Source of the DNA: Botryotinia globosa
Lineage: Eukaryota > Ascomycota > Leotiomycetes > Helotiales > Sclerotiniaceae
NCBI GenBank assembly: GCA_014898425.1
Contig: RCSZ01000004.1
Span: 682,001 to 746,000, forward strand
Length of the DNA: 64,000 nt
Direction of reading: 5' to 3'
A program made the translations under genes and the position numbers. The notes under the pieces were generated by a model. The model was not told the origin of the DNA, ran no database searches, and saw nothing but the letters and a program-made list of their open reading frames with translations. Shown one piece after another: positions 1 through 11,629 of this stretch. The first letter of the stretch is position 1. Each line of letters opens with the position of its first letter.

Positions 1-385
1 TTGGTGTAAAGAATGTCATCCAATTATTGAATTTCCCGTCGCAGAGACTGACTGTGTGTGAATGGATGGTTTAATTATTATTTTTAGAGAAAGATTTTCA
101 ACCAAACCAAGGGATTAATAGAATTATTGAGCGTTTGATCTTTTTTTAATTTACCCTCGTCGATAAAGGAAGGACGACGAGATAGAGTTAATCTTGACTC
201 TAAAAGATTGGGGGTGGGAAGGACAAAGCAACGACGGTGGTGAAATTGAAAAGAGGGAGGGAGAGGAGGGAGAGGAGAGAGATGAGGGAGACGAGGGAGA
301 CGAGGGAGATGAGGGAGATGAGAAGGAGGAAGAGTGAAGAAAGACTCAAGAGGGTAAAAAGAAAGAGTGGAGCCGGGTAGGAATG

Positions 386-489
386 TGGATGTGGGTGGTG
401 GATGTGGGTGGTGGATGTGGGTGGTGGATGTGGGTGGTGGATGTGGGTGGTGGATGTGGGTGGTGGATGTGGGTGGTGGATGCGGGTGT
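386..489. repeat. 13-bp minisatellite, 8 copies
   Basis: The unit TGGATGTGGGTGG recurs head to tail at 386, 399, 412, 425, 438, 451, 464 and 477; the last copy is degenerate (TGGATGCGGGTGT). Because 13 is not a multiple of 3, its reverse complement reads as a 13-residue His/Pro/Thr repeat in all frames, which produces spurious open frames on the minus strand. Confidence 0.95.
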
Positions 490-1559
490 AGGTATGGTAG
501 TGAGTGAGTGAGTGGTCTGCATGTGGTATGTGGTATGTGGTGATGGGTGGTACAAGCGTAAGATAATAATAATATCGATAATACTACCGAGGTAGGTAAT
601 AATTCATACCACCTCAAGGGAAAAAGGGTTCGTCTCTTCTTTTTCTTTCCTCTTACGGTAAGATCCATTTTGAATACTGGACAGAGTAATCACCAAAATT
701 GGAATGTCCCGTGGTTGATTACTTGGAAGTTGGGAGATTTATTACTTTGTATTACAACTTGGCCTGTCTCTGGAGTCTGGCTACATCCAAGAATGATCCA
801 GGGCATCAGTCTATACCTTGGTCCGAATCGAGATTAGCGTCAGGAACAAGACACGGACCTATCCGATGGAAGGTGAGATATGATTGGTGAATGGGTCCAA
901 AATGAAATGAGGATTCTTGATTGTCAAGGGTGTTTCAAGATGAACCTATCACCTACCTTGCTGGCTGGAGACTAGGGATGGATGCCGAAATGGGTTAGCT
1001 TGGCTGTCCAGCCCCTTGCAGACTGGTAATGTGCCATGCATAACCAGGAACAGAAGGAAGAACGAGAGAAGAATCCCGTGACATGAAGAAATAGACAACA
1101 AACATCATGTAAGACTTATTACACAGTTCATTTTGTCTGAAGTATAATATATAATATGAGTATATAATATACCAACTTGGATACTTCTTATTCTTAATCA
1201 CAACATCATATATCTTCATCCGAGGTAATTCCTGACCTACCTACCTACCTATCTATCTATCCGAAAGCCACGTACTCCGTATTTGTTAATTTATATAAGC
1301 GCTTCCCGTACCCTACTATATATACTATAATTCCTTGCCCCCCGAACCTCTCTTAAGTCTTTACATTTCTCTCTACCTGGGCCGGGGTTATCATATCCTA
1401 TCCTCATCATCTATCTCTATCTATATAGAGGCTGCCTAGAGATTCATTCAACGAAATTTTCCCTTGAGATTTTATTAAAGCCATTGAATATCGGAGTGAA
1501 TATGATATTATGAATCACCTGGGCATACTATAAAAGTACCTACCTAGATAAGCAAGTAC

Positions 1560-1742
1560 ATACCTCCATATATATATCCATATATTTATATATCTATATA
1601 TCTATACATTTATACATCTATATATCTATATATCTATATCTTTATATCTTTATATCTTTATATCTTTATATCTTTATATCTTTATATCTTTATATCTTTA
1701 TATCTTTATATCTTTATATCTTTATATCTTTATATCTTTATA
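1560..1742. repeat. TATATC / TATCTTTA microsatellite
   Basis: A run of TATATATC-type units passes into an almost perfect 8-bp tandem repeat, TATCTTTA, from about 1632 to 1742. This is a simple-sequence repeat with no coding potential. Confidence 0.9.
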
Positions 1743-2210
1743 CAAACAACCTTTTCTCCCTCCCAATCCCCAATTCCATTCCATTCCATTCCATTCCCAC
1801 ATCATATCATATCATATCCTATCATCCACCTAGGTAGATACTTCACTACACACCATACAAATCACACATTACACATCATACATCACATATCACACAACCA
1901 CCACAGCACCCAAACCCCAAAACCCCTCATCACAACACCAGCGATCCTCATAATTCCTCTCCCAAAAAGACAACAAGAGCCAAACACCTACAGATTTAAA
2001 ATTACACAAACAGCGATCGGCACAGAGGCTTAGATCCATCCACTAACCCCTTTCGTTGTTTGTCGCGTGGAACACGTGCTTGCTTGCTTCTTTGAAATTT
2101 CCGATGATTCCTTATCTCATCCTCAGACCACACAATAATTACATAATTTTTTGACCTTAATTTCGAGGCAAGGGCTTTACAAAGAATTATCACCATAAAG
2201 TTTGAAACAA

Positions 2211-3360
2211 TTTGATTCTAGCTTTGATATAAATAATAACATTTCAGCTTTTCCTGATTTTTTCAATATTATTATCAAATCATACAACTATTATATTATT
2301 TCATTATAAATTCATTATATAAAATTGAATTTTCTTATTATTTTTATATAATTTTTATTATTATAATTCTATTCTATTATATACAAATATAATATTGAAA
2401 TTTGAAAATAATATTTTCAAATAATAATATTTTATAATAACAAATCCCCTTCTCTTTTCATTTACTATATTTACTAATTAATATATATAATTATATATAT
2501 TCTAAAGATCCCCTTGATTATAATAACTCTATTATATCATTTTTATTATTATTAATATTATCTTTATTGAGAACTAAATAATTAAATACTTTTTTTTAAT
2601 AATAATAATATTTATTCTCTTTAAAATCCATTATTATTATTATTTCTAATAATAATATATATATTTTGAAGATTTTTTAATCAATTTAATTCCCATTATA
2701 TATCTTAATCCCTTTTAAAGGATTAGGATTATTGATTTCGAAAAGATTGAATACTTTTAAGATTGAAAATCTATCTATTTCAAAGTTATATATCTTAAAC
2801 TTAAAGCATTTTGAAATTCAAATTAAAAAACAATTTAATTACTATTGATAATATAATTCCAATACTATTAATATTATTGAAAAAACTATTAGTATATTTA
2901 ATTTAATAAGATGATTCGATTAATACTATTTTTATTATTAATAAAGATATTTTGAAATAGTTGAAAATAATTTAACTGATTTGAAAAAAAATCTTTCCAA
3001 TTGAATTATATAATAATCACAATTTCAATCAATTCGATATAGATTTAAATAATAGTATTAATTAAGCTTTTTCGAATGCTTTAATTAGTTTTTTAATAAA
3101 TAATGATTGAAAGAATAAAGTATATTATTGAAATACTTTTATCAAATGAATTGAATTGTATATCAAAAACACACCCAAATATTCTCAAACTTTTAAAAAG
3201 ATAAACATCCTTTTCAATCCCTAATTGATTATAATTGATCGAAAAAAACTTGATTATTAATAAACCACAACACCACCAAAAAAATCAAGATATTATTTAG
3301 AATTCAATGAAATACATTTTATCAATGAAGAGAGTTTGAAAGTGAGATAAATGATTCCGG
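2211..3360. other. AT-rich block, probable RIP-degraded repeat
   Basis: Composition changes abruptly to almost pure A/T, with no usable reading frame on either strand, then recovers near 3330-3360. The texture matches the mutated retrotransposons further right, so a RIP-degraded repeat is likely. I could not match it to a protein family or to another copy in the window. Confidence 0.45.
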
Positions 3361-4130
3361 GGATTTGTAGTGTGGTGTGGTGTGGTGTGGTGGGTGTATT
3401 AATGGATATGAATGTGAATAATATAATAGGGATTTTCTATAAGAGTTGGGGTTCGTTCTTGTATTTGTTGATGTAGGTAGGTAAACTTGGCGGTGGGTGA
3501 TCTATCTATCTCTAGTGAGTGAGTGAAGAAATAGAATAGAAAGTAGGTTTCTCTTGGAGAGAAATCCTGTCAGTATATATCACGTGATATATCTCCAACG
3601 ATGGTATACTGCCAGATCTACCTAGGTGGGTAGGTATCTAATGATACACTTCATGACCCAAGCGGATTGTTAAATGATACTTAGCATCCCACGGCTATTC
3701 ATATTACTGATGAATACCGAATACTCTACTATCAATCAATATAACATCTCTCACGATACTTCCATTGGCCCAGTAAGGTTACCCAAACACAACTTCTGCT
3801 TGGAGACTAACTTGTAATTCCATGATCATACATACATGTTCATATATAATAAATATTCCTCCTCGGATACCCTTTCATCTATTCGGAGATGCAATATCGT
3901 ATAGGTAGGTATCGATTGCTAGTCGCTACATCACATGTACTAGTCGACTCAACAGTATACCCACGTAATTTTTGTTCATGTGGACTGCTATCTTATTGAA
4001 ATATATGTATAAAATAATAAATACAAGGCGAGAATATATATATATATATACATATATATGTTCTTTAATACATATCAATGAAAGAATGAGATGAAACAGC
4101 GAGGTGAAGTAGCTCTATAGTAATAGAATC
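3361..4130. other. non-coding spacer of normal composition
   Basis: Mixed-composition DNA between two AT-rich blocks. It starts with a short GTGTG/GTGGT repeat (about 3368-3392) and contains a TA dinucleotide run near 4036-4058. No gene, RNA or element boundary was recognised. Confidence 0.5.
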
Positions 4131-4414
4131 TATAGATAACAAAACAATCATTTTTATTATTTATAATAAAATTATAGGTTTTCAATAATATATTAAAAGA
4201 ATTATTTTAATAAATTGATATATTTAATTAAAAATCTATATTATACTACTAATATACAAAACTTATTTTAATTACTAGAATTTTAATAAAATTTCTTGGA
4301 TTTAAAAAACTATCAAGTTTTAATAGTTTGAAATCATCATTTTTAAATTGATATATTTATTTCTATTTAAACTCAATGATTCTTTTATTTATTTAATATA
4401 TTTTATATTATATA

Positions 4415-4625
4415 ATATGTTGAAAGTATGGTTCATATGAGTACTAAAGCAGGGGGCTAGTCTTAATTAGTACTAGTAAGAGCTCTGATTTATATCAGAG
4501 CTCTTTCTCTCATAGCTAGCTACACTATACTTATTAATAGAATTGATCTCCGAATACTCTCAGATTCTACTCTATGTTTCCCGCTATACCCTGTAGAGAG
4601 TCATACTTAAAACATAATATAATAA
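4415..4625. repeat. possible foldback/MITE-like element
   Basis: The left end (ATAATATGTTGAAAGTATG, about 4412-4430) and the right end (reverse complement ATTATGTTTTAAGTATG, about 4603-4619) form imperfect terminal inverted repeats around a GC-richer core. In the core lies a perfect 12-bp hairpin: AAGAGCTCTGAT at 4478-4489, a 4-base loop TTAT, and the complementary arm at 4494-4505. No coding capacity. It could equally be a chance palindrome in low-complexity DNA. Confidence 0.35.
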
Positions 4626-4923
4626 TAAAGTTTTTAATTGAAAAATAGATTAATAATAAATAGCAAAAAGTAAAAATTCTTTTCCCTTTAAACTTTCGAC
4701 TAATGTATTTAATTCTTCTATTTTTTCTCTTTTTCTTTTAATTTCTATACTTATTTCATTTCTTCTCCTTCTAATTCCTATACTTACTCTCTTCTTTTTC
4801 TTTTAGCTTTTACATTTACTCTCCTCTATTCACCTTCCTTATAACTCTAAATATTACAATCTTAGAATCCTTATTTTCTTTTCTTTTAAATTAATACTAA
4901 ATAGATTATAAAAAGTACTAATT

Positions 4924-5049
4924 TTATTTATTATTAATAATATACTTTATTTATTATTGATAATATACTTTATTTATTATTGATAATATACTTTATTTAT
5001 TATTGATAATATACTTTATTTATTATTGATAATATACTTTATTTATTAA
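4924..5049. repeat. 23-bp tandem repeat, about 5 copies
   Basis: The unit TTTATTTATTATTGATAATATAC is repeated head to tail with near identity; the first copy has TAATAA in place of TGATAA. The internal TTATTATTGATAATA is itself almost palindromic. Confidence 0.9.
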
Positions 5050-5215
5050 TGACTACAAATATATATTTAATTTTCTATATACGAATTTATATTGAATTTC
5101 TCTTCATCTCGAATATTCATTTCGCTATTACAGAGTAGTAGAATATAGAAAAAGATAGAATTACTTGCTTAGTGTTTAAAGTAGACAAACCTAGCTATAA
5201 GGGCCTAAAAATTTC

Positions 5216-5280
5216 GAGGGCTAAATGCTCGTATATAGGGGTTTCCTATATATATAATTTCAGCCTCGGCATTTAGCCTC
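5216..5280. repeat. hairpin with GAGG-GCTAAATGC arms
   Basis: GAGGGCTAAATGC (5216-5228) is complementary, apart from one bulged base, to GCATTTAGCCTC (5269-5280). A second, inner inverted repeat TATATAGG / CCTATATA sits in the loop. It could be the core of a small inverted-repeat element. Confidence 0.55.
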
Positions 5281-5340
5281 CTTTTATACCTTTAGTTTTT
5301 CCATTTTCATTAAATTTATTATATGAATTTATAAATTTAT

Positions 5341-6896
5341 TATACAATAGGCTAAAGCTTAGACTACTACTATCAATTTTATAAAGACATTAGGAAAATT
5401 AGAATCATATGCTTTTATATAAGGGTATACCTGTATAAATCAAATTTACCATATAAATTTTTTGAAAATCTAAAAACATGCCTGTATAGCCAGGTCTAAC
5501 TGTATATCTGTCAAGGTGCAGGTAAAAACTTATATTGTACCATAAGGGTTCTAAGTGCTATGAAAGGTTGAGGCCCTATTATAGGGAATAGGGCACGCTA
5601 AGGGCACGCTAAGGGCACACTAAGGGTCCATGCCTGAGGCACGAAGGCAACGTAGTTGGCGCCGTGACAATATCTAATCTCGTCTACTCAACTCTTTCTT
5701 AACTCTTGCATCCTAAAAACACCAATCAGATAGATAATCCATCCGCAGAAAAACTAGTCTGAGAGTTGGATTGTAAACTGTTTATACAATCTTTGTCCTC
5801 TTGCGATTGCGAAAAGTACCTAGGTCCCTGGCATAGGAATATAAGGTTATCTTCACAGTCGTTTGAAAAACTCGCGTATATATCGCAGTTCGCTTCTTGG
5901 GTCTTGAGTCGATAGCTGATTCTGCAGGCGATGCGGATATAAAGTGGGATTGGGATTGGGGACATTTTATTGTTGGCGTGCTGGTATTTATTACATATAA
6001 ATATATCTAGGTAGGTTGGTAGGTTAATAGGTTGATAATAAATAAACCCTTCGTTTATCAATCGGAAGAATATAGATAGAAGAGATAAAAGATTAAACAG
6101 CGCTTGCGAAATACAACTATGAGTTTTGAATACCTAGGTATTGTATTTATCATCACGATTATGGTTTGAATATCTTCACATAAGATCTATACGTGAGAGT
6201 TTTATCTTCATAAGTTGTGTATACATCTATCTATCTCTATACGAGATTTTCTCTATATCTATCTACCTGGTACCTTATTAACAATCCTTTGTAATAATAT
6301 ATCTCAACCCCGGAAAATCTTAAACGTATTCTAGTATTGTATCTTGTTGTATCTGTATCTGTACCTGTACCTAGATATTGTTGGTAGTACGCAGCCGTTA
6401 TATCAGTCATAACTCCTCATCCCAAGTCTAAGCGAGCTGTAATGTATTCCCCTTTCGAGAATCTTCTATGAATCCGAGTGCGTAATTAGTTTTCAAGCGG
6501 AGGATAAACTGCAAGGTAGAGGGATGCAGTATGGGGTTGTACGGAGGTTGGAAGAGTAAGTATTATCAATCACACTAAAAAACAATCTTATTTTTCTCTA
6601 TTTTTAAGTTTTAGATCAATCAAATCATAATGTTGATTGAATATTTATATAGTGAAATTTATCAAATGAAAATATTATCAAAAATAACATTTTATTCAAA
6701 ATCATTAATTTTTTAATTGATTTTAATTCTAAAATCTCTTTAGAATCTACAAAAAGTTTCAAATCCTTCAAATATTAGAAAATTGATAAAATTAATAAAA
6801 AGCAAGTAAAAGCTTCAAATATTGAATTTTGAAGGGGAACAGCTCAATATCTATTTAAATAGCTTAAAGTAGTAATAAAATCTCTAAAAACAGTAA
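5341..6896. other. gene-free spacer with a possible LTR edge
   Basis: Mixed composition. It contains three copies of an 11-bp unit, GGGCACGCTAA (about 5589-5622). A sequence ending GGCGCCGTGACA at 5669 reads on the other strand as TGTCACGGCGCC, which resembles the start of a fungal LTR. The partner end was not found. A 111-codon open frame on the minus strand (5726-6061) lacks any recognisable feature. AT-rich decay begins near 6570. Confidence 0.4.
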
Positions 6897-6901
6897 GATT
6901 C

Positions 6902-7071
6902 TATTGATATCAACTTGGTTGATATAAGTATAAGTATTTAGTTCTATATAATTGTATTCGTTCTTAATCATTATTATCTATAAAAAGCTAGGTATTAAAT
7001 ATATAGGGAAACACTAGTATAATATTAATTAATATAGTGCTCTCTTTGATTATATAATTGATATTCTGATA
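6902..7071 (-). repeat. 3' LTR of the Copia element
   Basis: This is 170 bp, with ends that read TGTCGGGA... / ...CCAACA in the unmutated copy. Here they are changed to TATT... and ...CTGATA by transitions. It matches 35183-35352 end to end and is preceded by the duplication GATTC. Being the left LTR of a minus-strand element, it is the 3' LTR. It is mutated along its full length. Confidence 0.9.
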
Positions 7072-7181
7072 TTAACAATTCTCTAAAGATAAATGTAATC
7101 ATATATTCTAGTTCATAATCCACTTTAGATATAGTATTCTCTTAGTTCTATTTAGCTCTTATATCACTGTTTTCTTTCTAT

Positions 7182-7761
7182 TTAATACATTATTTTAATA
7201 ACTATCTTATTAATATTAATTAAATCTTTTAATACTTGATATATATCATTTTTGGTTATAGCATCCACAGGGTTTAATTTTCCATCAATCCATTTAATTT
7301 TTGTAATCTTTCTATTCTTATAATATTGTTTTAAAACTATAATATCGATTAAAAGCCGTTTTTCTATACTTATATTAAATTTAGTTAATAGATTATATAA
7401 TAACTTTGAATCTGTATAGAATATAAATAATATTGACTTTTTAAACTTGAGAATAATATTGATAATATCTTTAATAACAATTCTAATATTGAAATCTAGA
7501 ATCAATATATATAGCTTAAAAACTAATATATTTTTAATAATTCTTTTATATTTAATTAATATTCAATGTATAATATTAATATTATTATACTTGTTTATTA
7601 AATAGATTATATAGCTAATTTGTAATAATAAATTAATATTATTAGCAAATAATATATTAGTAAAGATAATTAATTTGATAGAATCTATATTTAGAGATAT
7701 AAATGTAAATTCTCTTTTTGAATTATCTATTTGCTATTTGATAACTTTATTAAGCTTATTT
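7182..7761 (-). pseudogene. Copia RNase H domain relic
   Basis: The open stretch 7505-7182 reads as a Ty1/Copia RNase H. It has the catalytic-site context FYTDSKLLYNLL, then EKRLLIDIIVL, and the C-terminal IKWIDGKLNPVDAITK motif typical of Copia (W-x-x-x-x-x-x-x-A-D-x-x-T-K). Upstream in the same frame, 7761-7506 continues the domain with several stops (for example IVFTDxSFANN-like, now IIFTNILFANN). The frame continues directly from the reverse transcriptase at 29101-29700 once the Gypsy insertion and one GTAT copy are removed. It lies about 110 bp upstream of the 3' LTR, the expected place. Confidence 0.88.
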
Positions 7762-7765
7762 GTAT

Positions 7766-8005
7766 TGTGAGCGAATCTTTGTGCTGGTCACGTGGTCCAC
7801 TTCTATAGCTAGTATTTATAGCCCTTTTCCTTGTAGTTTAAAAAAAGTAATCAATTCCTATCCACTAAACTTTTAATATATCTTGTAAAACATTATATAA
7901 AGTCTCCCTCTTCTTTTCTTTATTTGAAATGATATATTATAATAACTTTCCTATAGTATATACAAAGAATTATTTTATAATCCTATTATTTTCTACTTTT
8001 TTATA
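7766..8005 (+). repeat. 5' LTR of the outer Gypsy element
   Basis: Begins TGTGAGCGAATC and ends TTCTACTTTTTTATA (TTCTACTCTTTTACA in the least mutated copy, so the original is TG...CA). It is 240 bp and colinear with the LTRs at 16996, 27376 and 28858. Preceded by the duplication GTAT. Confidence 0.92.
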
Positions 8006-8069
8006 TTAATGATTTATATAGAGAAAAACATTAAAAAATCAGAAAGCTGTATACAAATCTAAACTTTTG

Positions 8070-10830
8070 AATTACTTTAAAAAGCAGAAAGTCATTGGTT
8101 TGGAAAAGTTGATAGAAAACAGAAAAACGAGAAACTATTTAGTATTATAGTGGAATCAAAGTAATAAAGATTTGATAATAGAAAAAAAAAGGGAAAAAAC
8201 AAATATTCTATTTTCAAAATCGATTTATAATTTTGTATAAATCTAAATTAAAAATGAGATTGTTTTTGATTGAATTATTTTTATTTCTTTTGAAAGATTA
8301 TAAGAACAAATTGTAAAAGTTTTGTTATTTATAGAATTTATAAAAATTTGAATAAAGATTTGATTTTGAGGGAAAAAGTTTTCTTTTATAAAATAAATCT
8401 AAGATTTATTAATTAATGTTTATTTTTATATTTAAGATTTAGTAAATATTAAGTTTATTTAGAATTTTCAAAATTATTTTGATTATATTTATATTTAAAT
8501 AAAACTTAATTAATCTAAAAAACTCAAAAACAATCTATATCGAGGTTAAAAATACTATATTATTTAATCTAATTGAAAGAATTATTTATAAAAACAATTT
8601 CTTTGTTTTTAAAAACAAATTTTCAAATATATTTTTAAAAGAAATCTGAAATTTGAATTTCTTAGAACAAATTATCAATCTATATTTTTGAATTTTTATA
8701 AACAAACTTATGATTATATAAATTTAAGAAAAAAAGGTAATTTTGTTAAAATTTAGCAAAATTATTAAAAAAAAATGAATGGGATAGTAATTGAGTTTTT
8801 ATTTATATTATATTAAAAATCCTTTAAATTTTTATATAATTATTCAATTATTATAATTATTTATTAGCAAAAACGAAATTATTTAATATAATAATAAAAT
8901 CTATATTATATTAACCTTCAATTCTAATAATAGATTTAAGATTTAGAATAATTATTTAATTACAAATTTAAAGTTTTTAAATTTATCAATTGGCTTTAAT
9001 ATTTTTAATATAGATGATTTTGAAAAGAATATTTCCAAATCAAATATTCCTTTTTTGTTTAATCGAAAGATAAATAAAGGCAAAAAATCTAATAAGAATT
9101 TTAATCCAAAATTTTTGAAAGGGAATCTCAATATTTAACAACTTACTATTTTTTTAGAATACTTTTCAAGAATTCTTATATCTCCAATATTATTTCCTAA
9201 AACTATTAGTATATTATAATTCAAGGGTTTCAATATTATCGAATAATATAAAAATATGAAATAATTTTAATAAAACTATTATATTCTAAATAAAGATTTT
9301 CAAATATAAATCCCTTTATAAATAAACTATATATTTCAAAAGAAGATTAAAATTATAAAGAAATAACAATCTAAAGAATAAAATTAAAAAAAATATTTCA
9401 AATTTACTTTCCTCAAAGAGTATTTTAATAATAATATCCTTTAAAAAATATATTTTTATAAATATTTACAAAAATTTACTAAAAAATATAGATAAAAAGA
9501 AAGTATTGAATATAACAATTTTAATTGTTTTACTAAATAATATAATCAAATCGTATAATAATTAATTAAAAATAAAACTTTAATAAAAAGTAAAATTATT
9601 AAATTATTTTTTAAAAATATACTTTTTAAAACCTTTTAAAAATATATTATTCAAATCAAATATAATATAAAATAATTAAATATAATAGATTGAAATAAAG
9701 TATTCAATTAAATGATTTAATATATTGAAAACAAATTCCAATATATCCTTTTCAATACAAATAATAATAAGGATTCTAATTTCAATAAACTATTGAAATC
9801 TATTATTCTATTTATAAAAACTTAGAAAAAAATAAAAGTCCTAATAATTTAAAGAAATAATAGAGTAAAGAAAATAACAAAAGTTTTCAAGAATTTTATA
9901 TTTATTATAAAAAAACAAATATAATTAGATTTCAAGTTTAAAAGGAAAATTGAAACTTGTTAGATTCTTTTCAATTTAAAAATAATAGAAATATCTCAAA
10001 TCTCAATTTGTAAATCTATATAGATTATAATACTTGTTATTATTAATATTATTATTGATTTAGAGATAATAGAAATTGTATATATAATTTACAAAAGAAT
10101 ATATTACAATTATAATAATAAATAGTCTAATAATAAAAACTATACTTTAAAAAAAGATTGCTTGATTTTTAGAGAGTATTTTGATAGAGAATTTATATAT
10201 TATAATAGACTGGGATAATTAATATAGAAGCTAATAAATAGTTTAAATAATCCTATTTTAATTATATATAATAATAGAATTAGCTTTAATTTAATAAAAG
10301 TGATTAGATTATAAGCTTTCCAAAATAATTAATTGAAACCTTTTGAGGATAAGGAAATATTATATTTTATTAATATTAAGGAAGAATCTATTGATATTAT
10401 ATTAAAAGAGAAAATATATATTATTTAAAAGTATATCAATGTTATAAAGGAAGTATAAAGGAGATATGGAAAACCATTTTATAATAATTTGGATAAGATA
10501 ATCAAATTATATTCGAATATCTTTGTAAAATCTATATTCTTATTTGTAAATAAAATTTTTAAATTTGATTGATAATCTATAATCGAGATATTCTTTTAAA
10601 AGTTTATATAAATTGAATTAATGGAAATCTATATTTATAATCCTAAGAACCCTGTAATAGAAATTATAATTGAAAAAGTGCTAAATAAAACTAAGAAATT
10701 TAGAAAATAAATAATTTCTTAAATAATAAATAATAACTATAAAATAATAGAAAAAGTCAACTGGAATATTCTATCAATTACAATCCCTATTATTATAGAT
10801 TTTATTATTAAAGAATACTTTAATATATAA
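8070..10830 (+). pseudogene. gag-like region of the outer Gypsy element
   Basis: This stretch lies between the 5' LTR and the protease, where gag belongs. Translated across stops it is lysine/asparagine/isoleucine-rich because of RIP, and it aligns base by base with 17300-20050 of the inner copy. No zinc knuckle could be read with confidence. The assignment to gag rests on position and not on recognised motifs. Confidence 0.55.
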
Positions 10831-10842
10831 AAAAAGTAGATT

Positions 10843-11370
10843 ATGAAAATAAATGATTTAATAAGATTATTAATTTTTGATAATTATATAATAAGTTTAA
10901 TTAACAAACTTTTTATTTTATTCAAACTTTCAAAACAAATTAGAATTATGGAAGCTTTTTATTCAAATACAATCTATAATTCTATTTATATTCCTATAAA
11001 AAATAATAAAAAAGATTTTTCTTATATCAAGATATTTTTTAATAATTAAGATTTTATTAAAGCAATTCCAAATTTTAGTTTAACTATTAATTTAATTGAT
11101 ATCGATTTAATTATAAAATTCAATTTATTAATTAACTTGATTTAAATTATTATTATTGGAATTAATCCTTTTGAAATCAATATTAAAGATTTTTACAAAA
11201 ATATATATATATCCCTTAAAAGAATATCAAATATTATTAGTTTATTTGTAATAAAAAATACATATAACAATTTATTATTTAGAATATTATAGTTTATTAT
11301 AAATGAAATTATATTTATATACAAAAATAAATTATAATATATTATAATAATAAATAATAATCAAAAGAAT
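10843..11370 (+). pseudogene. retropepsin relic of the outer Gypsy element
   Basis: The open frame at 10843-11049 and its continuation read as the aspartic-protease segment that precedes RT in fungal Gypsy elements. There is a motif of the form L-I-x-x-D-L-I-x-K-F-N-L followed by VGI-like and ISFKGISN-like strings, clearer in the inner copy (20074-20610). The catalytic D-[TS]-G triplet cannot be seen intact. Confidence 0.6.
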
Positions 11371-11629
11371 TAAATAAATATTTAATATATTGAATAAAAG
11401 ATAACTATACCTTTCCAAACCTTAAATCTAGGAAATTAGAGTTTGATATATTCAAAAAATAATATATTAGAATAAATTTATATTTTTTATCAGAAAATAA
11501 CTTTATTGAATTCTAGCAAAATTGTTTTTTATTTTATATAAATATTTTATATAAGAATAAAATAAATAAAATATTTCCTTTAAATCAACCTAAAAATCTT
11601 ATAAATAAAGGATTAGAAGGGAAAAGTAA

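Larger units (their letters stand above)
1..2210. other. gene-free, low-complexity left flank
   Basis: No convincing gene is visible. Open frames here are short or consist of translated simple repeats. The stretch holds a purine-rich tract (about 241-350), a 13-bp minisatellite (386-489), TACC/TATC runs near 1240-1262, a TATCTTTA array (about 1632-1742), CCATT repeats near 1778-1797 and ATCAT repeats near 1800-1825. Base composition is mixed, unlike the AT-rich blocks that follow. Confidence 0.6.
4131..5340. other. AT-rich block with embedded inverted and tandem repeats
   Basis: A second AT-rich, stop-filled block. Inside it are a GC-richer island with inverted ends (4415-4625), an array of 23-bp repeats (4924-5049) and a hairpin (5216-5280). 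No protein relic could be read. Confidence 0.5.

Noticed and set aside
84..668. 194-codon minus-strand open frame rich in His, Pro and Thr
   Set aside because: Its centre is the translated 13-bp minisatellite and a purine tract; the rest has no features. A tandem repeat whose unit is not a multiple of three can be open in every frame.
5726..6061. 111-codon minus-strand frame as a possible small gene
   Set aside because: No homology, signal or domain feature, low-complexity surroundings and no splice-linked extension. It remains possible but unsupported.
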